Assembly: GCF_000760095.1 (NCBI RefSeq)
Contig: NZ_JNAR01000016.1
Location: forward strand, 310,001-374,000
DNA: 64,000 bases
Source of the DNA: Prochlorococcus marinus str. MIT 9401
GTDB lineage: Bacteria > Cyanobacteriota > Cyanobacteriia > PCC-6307 > Cyanobiaceae
Direction: 5' to 3'
Below, piece by piece: positions 33,894 to 44,113 of this stretch. Below the pieces are notes generated by a model that saw nothing but the letters and a program-made list of their open reading frames with translations, was not told where the DNA came from and did no database searches. The stretch's first letter is position 1. Each line of letters opens with the position of its first letter. Made by a program: the position numbers and the translations under genes.

Positions 33894-34127
33894 TTAGGCT
33901 GCAACATCATAGTTTTCTTCAGAAAAGAATTTATTAATTATTTTTCTGCACATTTTTACGTTGTAAAGCGCTTTGGGTTTCCAAGGTTTTCTTTGACCTA
34001 ATGGAGAGCTTTTCCAATGAATCCCAGGTTTGAGTATCCCATTTTCACGTAAAAATGAAAGTTTAATTTCAGTTATCCCTAGTTTTTCCGCGGCCAACTC
34101 AGATGAGCTCCATATTTCCCCTAACAT
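33894..34127 (-). CDS. Small helix-turn-helix-like protein
   Basis: 77 aa. IWSSSELAAEKLGITEIKLS then FLRENGILKPGIHWKSSPLG has the pattern of a MerR/excisionase-type winged helix (S-x-x-x-A-A-x-x-L-G-[IV]-x-x-x-x-L-x-x-x-G). The C-terminal half (WKPKALYNVKMCRKIINKFF) is basic. It could be a small DNA-binding regulator. No integrase or phage gene is near, so an excisionase role is not supported. Confidence 0.55.
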   Translation of the reverse strand: MLGEIWSSSELAAEKLGITEIKLSFLRENGILKPGIHWKSSPLGQRKPWKPKALYNVKMCRKIINKFFSEENYDVAA

Positions 34128-34264
34128 TGAATTAAGTAAATATTATTAATCCTTGATAACGTTAATTTTAGTTTTTTTAAAGGGGTAAAACTTTTAAATA
34201 ATTATTAAGTAACAAAAAACCTTGTATTTATACATAAAATAGCTCTGAAAGATTTATGTCAAAT

Positions 34265-34564
34265 TTAAGAAATATAAAATAAAGAATCATCATTAATAAA
34301 TATCTCATCAATATCTTCTCCTTTATTGATGGATTTATATTTGACGTATTCTTCTGTAATAGATTGAAGTTTTGGAAGATTGATCCAACCCTTGTGCCAA
34401 TTTCCACTATTTATTAGTTCTTCGTAAGTAGTTTTTAAGTAAATTTCAGAATCAAGGACAGAAACCATTAAAAAACTAATATTTCCTTTTTCCTTAGTCT
34501 CATTTACTAAAACAAAATGTCTTAATCCATTTATGCTTTTATTAGAAGTCCAGTAATTTTCCAT
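34265..34564 (-). CDS. Trp-rich DUF2389/TIGR02450-like protein
   Basis: 99 aa. The opening YWTSNKSINGLRHFVLVNET, the strand FLMVSVLDSEIYLKTTYEEL and the motif NSGNWHKGWINLPKL correspond to the small Trp-rich family with S-x-W-T ... G-x-x-H-F ... A-V ... W-x-x-G-W-x-x-L. The function of the family is unknown. It lies 2 bp after the stop of the 97-aa gene, in a run with hisS. Confidence 0.7.
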   Translation of the reverse strand: MENYWTSNKSINGLRHFVLVNETKEKGNISFLMVSVLDSEIYLKTTYEELINSGNWHKGWINLPKLQSITEEYVKYKSINKGEDIDEIFINDDSLFYIS

Positions 34565-34566
34565 AA

Positions 34567-34860
34567 TTATTTTTTCTTAATGTTCCCCTCAGAATTTTTT
34601 CTAGATATTTTCTTATATTCATTTCTAATTTCGTCTAATAAAAGTTTTCTTTTATCCATGTAGTTAAGAGAATCTTGTTTTGTTAAGTTATATCTTTCTT
34701 TTTTAGTTAAATTCATCCAATTATTAAGATTCTTTTTATTGAAAGTTGTTATTTTTTTAGAATTAAAATCTTTTTGTTTTCTATTTAATTTAAGAAAATT
34801 TCTTAAATTAAAAAAAATAAATATAAAAAGAAAAATTAACATTATCTTCAAGAAAATCAC
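34567..34860 (-). CDS. Small membrane-anchored basic protein, unknown
   Basis: 97 aa. One N-terminal membrane span ([20 protein letters not shown]) and a Lys/Arg/Asn-rich helical tail ([20 protein letters not shown]). The start overlaps the end of hisS by 4 bp, so translation is coupled to hisS. Function unknown. Confidence 0.55.
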   Translation of the reverse strand: MIFLKIMLIFLFIFIFFNLRNFLKLNRKQKDFNSKKITTFNKKNLNNWMNLTKKERYNLTKQDSLNYMDKRKLLLDEIRNEYKKISRKNSEGNIKKK

Positions 34861-36137
34861 TTTACAAGTAAGTTATTGTTTATCCAATTTTCTAATTTAG
34901 TATTATTCTCAAAAGATATAACCTCCTCTTCATTCCCATTACCTGATTGATCAAAGAGCCTTATAATAAATTCCCCATTAACTGCCTCATCATCACCAAT
35001 AACAATAATACTTTTAGATTTAAGTTTATTTGCCTTTTTAAATTGCTTAGAGAAAGAGGCTCCGCTTAAATCTAACTCAACTAACAAATCGTAATTCCTT
35101 AATTTTCTAGATAAATCCATTGCTAATGATTCAGCATTTAAGCCTTGATTAATGATATAGATATCAGTATTTCTTGGAATTTCAAGCTCTTTTCCTGCGA
35201 GTAAAATTAATCTTTCTAAACCAATAGCGAAACCAATTGCAGGAGTGTTTGGCCCTCCCATTTGTTTTATTAAATCGTCGTATCTCCCTCCTCCGCAAAC
35301 TGTAGCTTGGGAGCCCAGAGCCCCACTAGTAATTTCAAAAGCTGTATGAGTGTAGTAATCTAAACCTCTCACAAGATTAAAATTTTCTACATAAGGTATT
35401 TTTAAAGCCTCTAATTGTCTTTTTAAGTCTAAGTATCTGTTATGACTTTTTTCAGATAAAAAATTAAATAATCTTGGTGCATTTTCAAGAACTTTTTTTG
35501 TTTGAATATTCTTTGAGTCCAAAATCCTCAAAGGGTTTTTAGAAATTCTATTCTGAGAATCTAAATCTAGAGAATCTTTATTTGTTTCTAACCATTTTAA
35601 AAAATATTTTTGAAAATTTGATCTGTCATTAGTATCACCTAACGTATTTATTTCAAGATTAAGTTCTTTAATTCCTAATTTGCCTAAGATATCCCAAGCT
35701 AAAGCAATAATTTCAACATCACTTCTAACTGAATCATGTCCTATAAACTCAACACCTAATTGATGAAACTGTCTTTGCCTGCCTGCTTGAGGTCTTTCGT
35801 ATCGAAACATAGGACCCATGTACCAAAGTTTTTGAAGTGGATTAGACGATATTCCATTTTGTATTAACGCTCTTGCGACTGAGGCTGTCCCTTCAGGTCT
35901 TAGAGTGCAAGATCTCTGCCCCCTATCAAGAAATGTATACATTTCCTTACTGACAACATCTGTTCCTTCACCAATTCCTCTTATAAATAATTCGGTCATT
36001 TCCAATATTGGTGTTCTTATTTCTTTGATGGATGCTCTAGAAAGCTGTTCTAATAAAATTTTTTCAACGTTTTGCCACTTTATTAATTGATCAGGAAATA
36101 GGTCTACTGTTCCTCTTAGGTTTTTTAAGTTATTCAA
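34857..36137 (-). CDS. hisS: Histidyl-tRNA synthetase
   Basis: This 426-aa class II synthetase charges tRNA-His. Visible: the N-terminal [20 protein letters not shown], motif 2 ([38 protein letters not shown]), the HisA motif [15 protein letters not shown], motif 3 region ([32 protein letters not shown]), and a C-terminal anticodon-binding domain. Length is standard. Two small unknown genes follow in the same operon. Confidence 0.98.
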   Translation of the reverse strand: MNNLKNLRGTVDLFPDQLIKWQNVEKILLEQLSRASIKEIRTPILEMTELFIRGIGEGTDVVSKEMYTFLDRGQRSCTLRPEGTASVARALIQNGISSNPLQKLWYMGPMFRYERPQAGRQRQFHQLGVEFIGHDSVRSDVEIIALAWDILGKLGIKELNLEINTLGDTNDRSNFQKYFLKWLETNKDSLDLDSQNRISKNPLRILDSKNIQTKKVLENAPRLFNFLSEKSHNRYLDLKRQLEALKIPYVENFNLVRGLDYYTHTAFEITSGALGSQATVCGGGRYDDLIKQMGGPNTPAIGFAIGLERLILLAGKELEIPRNTDIYIINQGLNAESLAMDLSRKLRNYDLLVELDLSGASFSKQFKKANKLKSKSIIVIGDDEAVNGEFIIRLFDQSGNGNEEEVISFENNTKLENWINNNLLVK

Positions 36138-36235
36138 AGTTCTAAAAAATAATTCAAAATTTTTAATTCATCTAGAAATTAATCTTTGATTGGTTATTTT
36201 GTGAGACAATTTTAATTTAACATTTAGAAAAACTA

Positions 36236-36658
36236 TTGGGAATTAATAAAAGTAAAGAGAATCAACATTGCGGTACAAAACCAAAAAAAATTGCTTTTGG
36301 AATAGCACCTCTTGGTATAGTTTCAATAGGCATAGTGCCAATGGGAGTAATAAGTATAGGGGTAGTCCCAATGGGTGTATTTTCTTTTGGTGCTGTCGCA
36401 ATGGGAATAGTCAATTTATCAGTAGTCGGGATGGGAATTATCTCTGCCGGTATTACAACTATGGGGATATGGGAGTATTCTCCTAATTCTCATAAAAATC
36501 ATCATAATCTTTCCAAACAAATTTCAAATTCAAATAAGGAAAATATGATGCCAGATCTGTTTAACACTAAACAAGAGGCTGAAAAGGCTGCTTCAAAATA
36601 CGGATGTATTGGAGCACATAAAATGGGTAATAAATGGATGCCTTGTAAGATGCACTAA
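36236..36658 (+). CDS. Glycine-repeat membrane-like protein with DUF3721 tail
   Basis: 140 aa from TTG 36236. Residues 22-77 carry a glycine at every fifth position (22, 27, 32, 37, 42, 47, 52, 57, 67, 72, 77; Ser at 62) with hydrophobic residues and repeated V-P-M-G / I-S-I-G units between, a regular 5-residue repeat. This may form a beta-solenoid or a membrane bundle. The C-terminal 35 residues (LFNTKQEAEKAASKYGCIGA; HKMGNKWMPCKMH) match DUF3721, a Cys/His motif likely to bind metal. Function unknown. Divergent from hisS. Confidence 0.7.
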   Translation: MGINKSKENQHCGTKPKKIAFGIAPLGIVSIGIVPMGVISIGVVPMGVFSFGAVAMGIVNLSVVGMGIISAGITTMGIWEYSPNSHKNHHNLSKQISNSNKENMMPDLFNTKQEAEKAASKYGCIGAHKMGNKWMPCKMH

Positions 36659-36688
36659 ATATTTTCTTAGTCAAAAATTAAATAAATA

Positions 36689-37468
36689 TTAATTCAAAAT
36701 CTCAACTCTAAAATCAAGATTTTTTGCCTCATCAGTAGTTAATTTTCTTGACCAAGCTCCTTGCACAGGACTATTCCATCTGAACCCAGCATTTTTAGCT
36801 AAAGACCTATCTTCATAACTAACCAAGGCCTTGTATAAAAACCTCGGTTCAGTAGCTTTAAGTAAAAGTTCCTCTAAGTTGTCGCATTTTTTGAAGACCT
36901 CAGAAATGTAAAAGCAATCAGATAAAGCTCTATGTAAATTCCAAACTGGTATTGAAAAAGATAAGGCTAGATCAGTTACTGAAGGTCTTGTTTTTAGTGA
37001 TTTTTGAAAAGACCAATTAATATCCTCTAAACTACATATCCATTTCTTATTAAGCTTAGGCAATCTTCCTTTCCCAAACCATTTCTTATCAAACTCCACA
37101 TTATGAGCAACGATGAAATCTGAAGAATCAACAAGTTTTAGAAAGAAATTCAATCCATCTTCCCATGGTTGAGAGATATTAGTTACTTCTGCAGATATAC
37201 CATTTACATGTTCGGCTTCATTTTTATTAACTGGAAATAAAAAAGAAACTTGTGAAAGTACACATTTAAAGGATACATCAAATAAAATACAACCTATTTC
37301 TATCACTTCATCTTTATTTTCGTCTAAACCTGTTGTTTCAGTATCAAGAATTAAAATTTTTTCAATTTTTTTATTTTTATTCATTACTCTCACTTCAGAG
37401 GGATTGGTGTTAATTTGATCATGAAGAAAATCCAATTGATTTAATTCTTTTTTGTTAAATAGTTCCAA
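36689..37468 (-). CDS. DnaQ-like 3'-5' exonuclease
   Basis: 259 aa. DEDDh exonuclease fold: Exo I ILDTETTGLDENKDEVIEIG (Asp/Glu), Exo II in VAHNVEFDKKWF (Asp), Exo III in HRALSDCFYISEVF (His and Asp). This is the RNase T/epsilon-subunit superfamily. The C-terminal ~50 residues (ALVSYEDRSLAKNAGFRWNS) form an extra small domain seen in some of these exonucleases. It could act in proofreading or in DNA/RNA trimming; no polymerase gene is adjacent. Confidence 0.88.
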   Translation of the reverse strand: MELFNKKELNQLDFLHDQINTNPSEVRVMNKNKKIEKILILDTETTGLDENKDEVIEIGCILFDVSFKCVLSQVSFLFPVNKNEAEHVNGISAEVTNISQPWEDGLNFFLKLVDSSDFIVAHNVEFDKKWFGKGRLPKLNKKWICSLEDINWSFQKSLKTRPSVTDLALSFSIPVWNLHRALSDCFYISEVFKKCDNLEELLLKATEPRFLYKALVSYEDRSLAKNAGFRWNSPVQGAWSRKLTTDEAKNLDFRVEILN

Positions 37469-37584
37469 TTAACTCAAAATACTTTCATTTATCTTGACGC
37501 ATTAAATAAATATTTCTTTTAAATTAATATAAATTAAAAAAACAGGCTGGGAATATTTTTAAAAACATTTTTAGTTTATGAGAG

Positions 37585-38307
37585 ATGACTTTTACAAAAT
37601 TTCAATTTAATAATTTCTGTTATTGGCCTTCAAATCCAAAAAAAATTGTTGAATTTATTGGTGGAAGTTATTTAGCTTCTAAGCCAGATTTAACTTATAG
37701 AAGATTCATAGAGAGTTTAATTAATAAAAATTATGCAGTACATGCATATAAATACACACCACAATTTGATCACCAACAACTTGCTGTCAAAGCATGGAGG
37801 GATTTCAAGAATTGCCGAATATCATTATCCAAGAGAATAGGGGCATCAATACCTTCAATAAGAATTGGCCATAGCCTAGGCTGTAAACTTCATTTAATTT
37901 CTCCTGATGGCGGAAGAAATTGCGAAAAATTCATATCAATAAGTTTTAATAACTTTAGTGCTAACAAATCTATTCCATTATTGAAACAAATTTCTCAAAA
38001 ATTAGAATTCAACAGTGAATTCAGCCCAAGCCCTGAAAGAACTTTGCGATTAATTGAAAAAACATATAATCAAAAAAATAACTTCCTAATAAAATTCAAC
38101 TCAGACGATTTAGATCAAACAGACAAATTATTTTCTTGTCTGAAAGCGAGAAAAGAAGATAATTCTAAGGGGGTAATGTTAAAAGGTACGCACACTATAA
38201 TTGCAAGCGCAGGACTAAGAGAAAATTTTTTGGGAGACTGGGCCGATGATGAATTCAAAAGAAATACTATAAAAAAAATTTCCAATTTAATTGATGAATC
38301 TGATTAG
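37585..38307 (+). CDS. DUF1350 family alpha/beta-hydrolase-like protein
   Basis: 240 aa. [20 protein letters not shown] near residues 20-40 and the G-x-S-x-G-like elbow [14 protein letters not shown] (about residues 93-106) are the DUF1350 hallmarks. The family is found in cyanobacteria and plastids and has an alpha/beta-hydrolase fold. The nucleophile Ser is present in GHSLG. The substrate is unknown. The stop overlaps the convergent acs gene by 4 bp. Confidence 0.82.
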   Translation: MTFTKFQFNNFCYWPSNPKKIVEFIGGSYLASKPDLTYRRFIESLINKNYAVHAYKYTPQFDHQQLAVKAWRDFKNCRISLSKRIGASIPSIRIGHSLGCKLHLISPDGGRNCEKFISISFNNFSANKSIPLLKQISQKLEFNSEFSPSPERTLRLIEKTYNQKNNFLIKFNSDDLDQTDKLFSCLKARKEDNSKGVMLKGTHTIIASAGLRENFLGDWADDEFKRNTIKKISNLIDESD

Positions 38308-40286
38308 GATAATTCTTTCAGCTTGTCCAAAACAGAACTATCTTCAAGAGTGCTTATATCACCGCTAATTTTTTCTCCAGCAGCCAAAGATCTTAAAATT
38401 CGCCTCATAATTTTTCCACTACGTGTTTTGGGAAGAGAGTCAGAAATTATAATTTTTTCAGGCTTTGCGATAATACCAATTTCATTAACAACATGTTTCT
38501 TTAAATTCTCCACTAATTCTGAAGAATTGTTCACGTCTTTCTCTAGAGATACAAAAGCAACTATAACTTCGCCTTTCAAATCATCTTTTCTGCCAACGAC
38601 TGCTGACTCTGCAACTGATTTATGACTTACCAAAGCAGATTCTATTTCCATTGTTCCTAAGCGATGTCCTGAAACACTTATAACATCATCAACTCTTCCC
38701 ATAATCCAAATATATCCATCTTCATCAATGCGTGCCCCATCTCCGGCAAAATAGACATTTTTTTCTCCTTTAAAGGAAATATATTCCCAATAACTATCCA
38801 AATATCTTTGTGGATTAGCATGAATTGTTCTCATCATTCCTGGCCATGGTTTCTTGATAATTAAATAACCACCCTCGTTCTCCTTAACCTTATTTCCATT
38901 CTTATCAACAACTTCAACTTCAATTCCTGGTAAAGGGTAAGTAGCTGAACCTGGCTTTGTAGCGACGACTCCAGGCAATGGACTTATCATCACACCACCA
39001 GTCTCAGTTTGCCACCAAGTATCCACAATAGGGCATTTATTTTTACCAATAACATCTTTATACCAAATCCATGCTTCAGGGTTAATTGGTTCTCCAACTG
39101 TTCCCAAAAGTCTAAGACTCTTCAGATTATATTTATCAGGGATTTCTCGACCAGACTTCATAAATGCTCTTATTGCAGTTGGCGCAGTATAAAAAATAGA
39201 AACCTTATATTTTTGAACAATTTCCCAAAAAGCTCCTAAATTAGAGGGTCTTGGCACTCCCTCAAACATTAAGGTTGTAGCACCATTAGATAAGGGCCCA
39301 TAAACTATGTAACTATGACCAGTAATCCAACCAACATCAGCAGTACACCAATAAATATCGTCATCTTTTAAATCAAAAATCCATTTAAATGTCAAATGAG
39401 ACCAAAGATTATAACCACCTGTAGTGTGAACCACACCCTTTGGCTTTCCAGTAGAGCCTGAAGTATAAAGAATAAACAGTCTATCTTCGCTATTCATTAT
39501 TTCTGGTTCGCACTGATCTTTTTGATCTTTTAATAATTCGTGCCACCATAAATCTCTATCGTCAACCATTGAAATATTTTTTTTAGTTCGTTGAACAACA
39601 ACTACTTTTTCAACAACTTTATCTGCCCCACTTTCAATTGCCGTATCAACTGCTTGCTTAAGTTCAACCACCTTATCTTTTCTAAAGCCACCATCGGCAG
39701 TAATAACAAATCTGGCGTTTCCATCAATTAATCTATCCTTTAAAGCTTCTGAAGAAAATCCTCCAAAGACAACTGAATGAGGAGCTCCAATTCTTGCACA
39801 AGCTAACATTGCAAACATCGCTTCAGGAATCATAGGCATATAAATACATACCAAATCTCCTTTTTTTACACCAATTGCTTTTAATGCATTAGCGGCTTTA
39901 CATACCTCCTTTAGAAGTTCTTCATAAGTATATTCTTTGCTATCTCCAGGTTCACCTTCCCATATAAGTGCAGTCTTTCCTCCAAGCCCTCTCTTAATGT
40001 GTCTATCTAAGCAGTTGTAAGTAATATTAAGTTTCCCCTCTTTAAACCATTTAAAAAAAGGAGCTTTTTCACTATCTAATACAGTCTGAAATGGCTCAAA
40101 CCAATCTAATTCGGATTTTGCAAAAGATTCCCAAAATTGAATAGGATTTTCTGATGCTTGTTTTTTAAGACTTAGTAATTCTTTTTGAGAACTAATATTT
40201 GAGTTTTCTGAAAATTCTTTTGATGGAGGGAAAATTCTCTTTTCTTCAAGTATGTTATTGATTGAATTTTTTTTATCTAATGACAT
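38304..40286 (-). CDS. acs: Acetyl-CoA synthetase
   Basis: 660 aa; forms acetyl-CoA from acetate, ATP and CoA. AMP-binding motif [19 protein letters not shown], the WQTETGG block ([15 protein letters not shown]), the ribose-binding D-G-A-R ([20 protein letters not shown]), and the C-terminal lysine in [14 protein letters not shown] that is acetylated in known Acs enzymes. Length and motifs are standard. It stands at the end of a minus-strand run, 95 bp after sds. Confidence 0.97.
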   Translation of the reverse strand: MSLDKKNSINNILEEKRIFPPSKEFSENSNISSQKELLSLKKQASENPIQFWESFAKSELDWFEPFQTVLDSEKAPFFKWFKEGKLNITYNCLDRHIKRGLGGKTALIWEGEPGDSKEYTYEELLKEVCKAANALKAIGVKKGDLVCIYMPMIPEAMFAMLACARIGAPHSVVFGGFSSEALKDRLIDGNARFVITADGGFRKDKVVELKQAVDTAIESGADKVVEKVVVVQRTKKNISMVDDRDLWWHELLKDQKDQCEPEIMNSEDRLFILYTSGSTGKPKGVVHTTGGYNLWSHLTFKWIFDLKDDDIYWCTADVGWITGHSYIVYGPLSNGATTLMFEGVPRPSNLGAFWEIVQKYKVSIFYTAPTAIRAFMKSGREIPDKYNLKSLRLLGTVGEPINPEAWIWYKDVIGKNKCPIVDTWWQTETGGVMISPLPGVVATKPGSATYPLPGIEVEVVDKNGNKVKENEGGYLIIKKPWPGMMRTIHANPQRYLDSYWEYISFKGEKNVYFAGDGARIDEDGYIWIMGRVDDVISVSGHRLGTMEIESALVSHKSVAESAVVGRKDDLKGEVIVAFVSLEKDVNNSSELVENLKKHVVNEIGIIAKPEKIIISDSLPKTRSGKIMRRILRSLAAGEKISGDISTLEDSSVLDKLKELS

Positions 40287-40380
40287 TAAATAAATCTATG
40301 CATAATAAATTTAGTCGAAAAATTATTGGTTTTCAAAAAATTTAATATTAATTTAGCTCGAATAATTAATTTTAAAATAT

Positions 40381-41352
40381 CTAATAAATACGGCTTAAAA
40401 CAAATTCCGGAAGAGCCATTAAAGCCCTTTTATATTCTGAATCTGGTAGCCAGACTATTGCTTCTTTAGAGAGAATTGCAAAATCCTCGGCTAGTTTTCT
40501 TGAACTTTCGATAGCTTTTGAATTCATGATGATACTTAGAGCATCATCTAAATCATCTTTTTCAGCAAGTTCTCTATTGATAAGAACAGACAATTTCTTA
40601 TTTTCTTCTAAGGCATATAAAACAGGTGCCGTAAGATAACCACTTGCAAGATCGCTTACTGCAGGTTTTCCAAGTTGTTTATCATTACCAGTAAAATCAA
40701 GTATGTCATCTACAACTTGAAAAGCCAAGCCAATATTTTTGCCAAAATCATACAAAGAGGATAATTTTGAACCATTAAGTTCACTCAAAACTCCAGCAGC
40801 TTTAGAGCTATTAGCTATTAATGATGCCGTTTTACAATAGCTTTTATTAATGTATTTTGAAAAAGATTGAGCAGAGTCAAATCTATTTAAATTTTGTTTG
40901 ATTTCTCCTTCTGCTAAATCCATTATTACTCTACTTAGTAATTTAACTACATTTACATTATCGAGATTTGCCAAGTGCCAACTTGCTTGAGCGAATAAAA
41001 AATCCCCAGCCAAAACAGCTACTCTGGTATTAAACCTGCTGTGAACTGTATCTACTCCTCTTCTTGTAGAGGCCTCATCCACAACATCATCATGGACTAA
41101 TGATGCGGTGTGAATCATTTCAGTTATTTCAGCAAGCCTTTTATGTTTATCTGTTAAATTAAAATCAGGTGATATTGCTTTTGAAATCAATAAAACTATA
41201 CCGGGTCTGAGTCTTTTCCCCCCAGCACTAAAAAGATGCTCAGCTGCTGCTTGAAGAATTGGATGACCCGCTCCTATTAATTTTTTCAGTTCAAGAATAA
41301 GATCATCAAGATCATTTTCAACTGGTTGTAGTAGCTCTGTAACTGTTTTCAT
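40381..41352 (-). CDS. sds: All-trans polyprenyl (solanesyl) diphosphate synthase
   Basis: 323 aa. First Asp-rich motif SLVHDDVVDEASTRRG, second FQVVDDILDFTGNDKQLGKP, and the G-K-R-L-R-P substrate motif (AGGKRLRPGIVLL). The chain-length-region pattern and the cyanobacterial context suggest the solanesyl-type (plastoquinone side chain) enzyme; the distinction from other long-chain synthases is by inference. It follows murI by 27 bp in a probable operon. Confidence 0.88.
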   Translation of the reverse strand: MKTVTELLQPVENDLDDLILELKKLIGAGHPILQAAAEHLFSAGGKRLRPGIVLLISKAISPDFNLTDKHKRLAEITEMIHTASLVHDDVVDEASTRRGVDTVHSRFNTRVAVLAGDFLFAQASWHLANLDNVNVVKLLSRVIMDLAEGEIKQNLNRFDSAQSFSKYINKSYCKTASLIANSSKAAGVLSELNGSKLSSLYDFGKNIGLAFQVVDDILDFTGNDKQLGKPAVSDLASGYLTAPVLYALEENKKLSVLINRELAEKDDLDDALSIIMNSKAIESSRKLAEDFAILSKEAIVWLPDSEYKRALMALPEFVLSRIY

Positions 41353-41379
41353 GATTGACCTCTTATATATATTAAGGAA

Positions 41380-42174
41380 TCAAACATTACTTCGGAGGTT
41401 AACCAACCTTATTTCTTTATTAATTCCAAGCCAAAATTTTGCTTTTTTGGAAAATCCTTCTCTTTCTGAAGTAACATAAAATTTTACATTTTCGAATGAA
41501 AGACTTTCATAGCCGTCAGTTTTTGGAATAGTAAAAGATTCATTAAATTTTTTTATTACCGCTTCCGATGGATCAATAATTTTTATATCTGAGTTTATTT
41601 TTTTTCTTAAAAAGTCATAAATCAGAGGATAATGACTACATCCCAGTATTAGTTCTTCAATATTTTTATTTAATAGCGGTTTTAAATACAAATCTGAAAG
41701 ATAATTTAACTTATTGAAATCAAGCTTTTCTTTTTCAATTTCTAATACAAATTCTGGACATTCTTTTTGAAATATTTCTAGATTATCCTTTTTAGAGTTT
41801 AAAGCGTTTTTATAAAATGATGATCTAACTGTTGTTTGCGTTGCCAAGATACCAATTATTTGCTTATTAACCATCTCTGATACTGAATTTATAAGATCAA
41901 AACATGGGATTCTTAAGTTATCCTCAAGAATATCAAGCGCACATGCGTTTGTAGTGTTACAAGCTATTAAAAGGGCATCCAAACCTTTATCTTCAAAAAA
42001 AGTACAAATCTCTCTTGCAATTAATCTGATCTCTTCAAAACTTCTATTCCCAAAAGGCATTCTTTTTGTATCAGCCAAATAAAAAACTTCAACATCATTA
42101 CGTGTTTTTAGCAAAGAATTCAGGATAGTAAAACCACCTATTCCACTATCAAATAAACCTATTTTAATTTTCAC
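41380..42174 (-). CDS. murI: Glutamate racemase
   Basis: 264 aa; makes D-glutamate for peptidoglycan. Opening IGLFDSGIGGFTILNSLLKT, first catalytic Cys in ACNTTNACALDIL, second in ILGCSHYPLIYDFL, with the P-F-G-N motif (MPFGNRSFEEI). Its start overlaps the amiC stop by 4 bp, so the two are coupled. Typical length. Confidence 0.95.
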   Translation of the reverse strand: MKIKIGLFDSGIGGFTILNSLLKTRNDVEVFYLADTKRMPFGNRSFEEIRLIAREICTFFEDKGLDALLIACNTTNACALDILEDNLRIPCFDLINSVSEMVNKQIIGILATQTTVRSSFYKNALNSKKDNLEIFQKECPEFVLEIEKEKLDFNKLNYLSDLYLKPLLNKNIEELILGCSHYPLIYDFLRKKINSDIKIIDPSEAVIKKFNESFTIPKTDGYESLSFENVKFYVTSEREGFSKKAKFWLGINKEIRLVNLRSNV

Positions 42175-43256
42175 CCTATTATGTATAAATATTCAAGAAT
42201 GCCTTTTGCAATTGCATAAGCTAATCTTTTTCGATGAGTTATTTTTTCTAATCTTCTTGCATCTAATCTTCCCGTTAAAAATCCAATTTCTACAAGAACT
42301 GCGGGCATCCTTGTATTTTTAATTACATAAAATCGACCTTGTTTAACTCCTCTATCAGGACTCCCAGGGGAAACTTTTAGAATTTGTTTTTGAATTTTTT
42401 TTGCAAGTAATCTACCTCTCCACCCTCTGTAGTAAAAGGTTTCCAACCCATTAATATCCCGCCTTTTACCTCTTGAGGCATTTGCATGAATACTTACAAA
42501 GATATCTGAATCTATATTGTTAGCAATAGAAACTCTTGGAGGTAAATCCAAATCAACTTCATTTGTTCTAGTCAACCTTACTCTGACACCTTTCTCAGAA
42601 AGCAAATTTTTAACTATTTTTGAAACCTCCAATACGACATCTGTTTCTCTAATACCACCAATACCTATTGCTCCTGGATCAGGCCCTCCATGCCCTGGAT
42701 CGATTACAACCCAAAACTTGTTTCGTTTTACCTCTGGTAATTTCAAATATTCATAATCGTTTTTCCTTTTATAAATTGAATTTTGATTTGCTTTGATATT
42801 TACTCTTTTCTTTTCAACTAAACCTTCACCAATCCTCTCGAATGGATATTTTGGATTAAATAGTTTAATTCTCCACCTATTTTGATCTAAGCCAACCAAT
42901 TGCCAAGTCAAAGGTTTCAAGTAAGTTTCTTCCTTAAATTCAATAACTAGTCTTGTTTTACCCTTATTTGGTTTACCTAATCTAATTTCTTTTATTGGGC
43001 CATTACCTTTTATTTTTCTAGGATTTTTTAATTCCCCTGGAAAATCTATCCAGAATCTATCGCCAGATATTTGGTTAGCCTTCTGAAAGTATGCTCTTAA
43101 ATTTGTATTTGATTTAGTTCTTAATTCTAAAACACCATTTTTTTTAATAGCCCATGCCGCGAGAGCACTTGAAGATTTAACTGGGAGGATTAAAGAATTT
43201 AAAAATAAAAAAACCGATAAATAACGAAAAAGTTTATTATCTAAAAACTTTATCAT
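42171..43256 (-). CDS. amiC: N-acetylmuramoyl-L-alanine amidase with AMIN domain
   Basis: 361 aa, exported (signal peptide ~1-33). The AMIN domain lies about residues 35-135 (LRAYFQKANQISGDRFWIDF; IKEIRLGKPNKGKTRLVIEF). The zinc amidase_3 domain follows: VVIDPGHGGPDPGAIG with the first His, the metal Glu in IRETDVVLEV, FVSIHANAS with the second His, and the catalytic Glu in VLVEIGFLTG. It splits septal peptidoglycan in the periplasm. It overlaps the nitrilase gene by 1 bp and murI by 4 bp. Confidence 0.95.
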   Translation of the reverse strand: MIKFLDNKLFRYLSVFLFLNSLILPVKSSSALAAWAIKKNGVLELRTKSNTNLRAYFQKANQISGDRFWIDFPGELKNPRKIKGNGPIKEIRLGKPNKGKTRLVIEFKEETYLKPLTWQLVGLDQNRWRIKLFNPKYPFERIGEGLVEKKRVNIKANQNSIYKRKNDYEYLKLPEVKRNKFWVVIDPGHGGPDPGAIGIGGIRETDVVLEVSKIVKNLLSEKGVRVRLTRTNEVDLDLPPRVSIANNIDSDIFVSIHANASRGKRRDINGLETFYYRGWRGRLLAKKIQKQILKVSPGSPDRGVKQGRFYVIKNTRMPAVLVEIGFLTGRLDARRLEKITHRKRLAYAIAKGILEYLYIIG

Positions 43257-44083
43257 TAGTTTGAAAACAATTTATTTTTTCTATGTTTAAGGCTTGGCAT
43301 CTGTTCACGAATTTTCTTTACTCTTTCTTTATCAGCAGGTGCTATTGCAGCTCCCTGAGTTTTTCCAGCATCAGATAAAACAGTACCCCATGGATCAATT
43401 ACCATTGCATGACCATGACTTTGCCTTCTCCCATAATGAATCCCAGTTTGAGCTGGGGCAACTACATATGCTGTATTCTCAATTGCTCTTGCTTGTAATA
43501 GGATTTGCCAATGATCTTTTCCAGTAAACGCTGTAAAAGCTGCCGGAATCATAATTAACTCTGCACCTTTCGAAGACAAATATCTATAAAGTTCTGGGAA
43601 TCTAACGTCGTAACAAATCGATAATCCTATTTTGCATAAACCCGGAACATCTATAACAGGTGGATACTCCTCCCCAGATAAAATAGTTGATGATTCTTTA
43701 TATAAATTTCCATCTGGCAAATCAACATCAAATAAGTGGATCTTATCGTATTTTGCCAAAATTTGTCCGTCCTTCCCAAATAGTGCTGACCTATTAAAAG
43801 TATGACTGTCATCACCCGCAGGAACCGGATAACCTCCTCCCAAAAGAAATACTTGATATCTTTGTGACATGGTTTTGAGGAAATTTGCACACTTTACTGA
43901 TAATTCAGAAGCTAATTTAAGTTTTTCATCATCTCCTCCTAAAAAAGCAAAATTCTCAGGCAATCCAATTAACTCAGCACCCCTTCTAGCAGCTAATTCA
44001 ATCTGTTCTTCCGCTTCAATAAAGTTTGCATCAACATTTGAAGTACTCGTAATTTGTAATGCAGCTACCAAAAAATCAGTCAA
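43256..44083 (-). CDS. Nitrilase-superfamily amidase (Nit1/Nit2 type)
   Basis: 275 aa. Catalytic Glu in LIGLPENFAFLGG, Lys in AKYDKIHLFDVDLPDG and Cys in IGLSICYDVRFPELYRYL. The H-L-F-D-V-D motif is typical of Nit1/Nit2 enzymes, which hydrolyse deaminated glutathione or omega-amides, so repair of metabolite damage is the most likely role. It is 1 bp overlapping with amiC and 30 bp after comB. Confidence 0.9.
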   Translation of the reverse strand: MTDFLVAALQITSTSNVDANFIEAEEQIELAARRGAELIGLPENFAFLGGDDEKLKLASELSVKCANFLKTMSQRYQVFLLGGGYPVPAGDDSHTFNRSALFGKDGQILAKYDKIHLFDVDLPDGNLYKESSTILSGEEYPPVIDVPGLCKIGLSICYDVRFPELYRYLSSKGAELIMIPAAFTAFTGKDHWQILLQARAIENTAYVVAPAQTGIHYGRRQSHGHAMVIDPWGTVLSDAGKTQGAAIAPADKERVKKIREQMPSLKHRKNKLFSN

Positions 44084-44113
44084 GACTTTACTCCTAGTGA
44101 ACCAATTCGTAAA

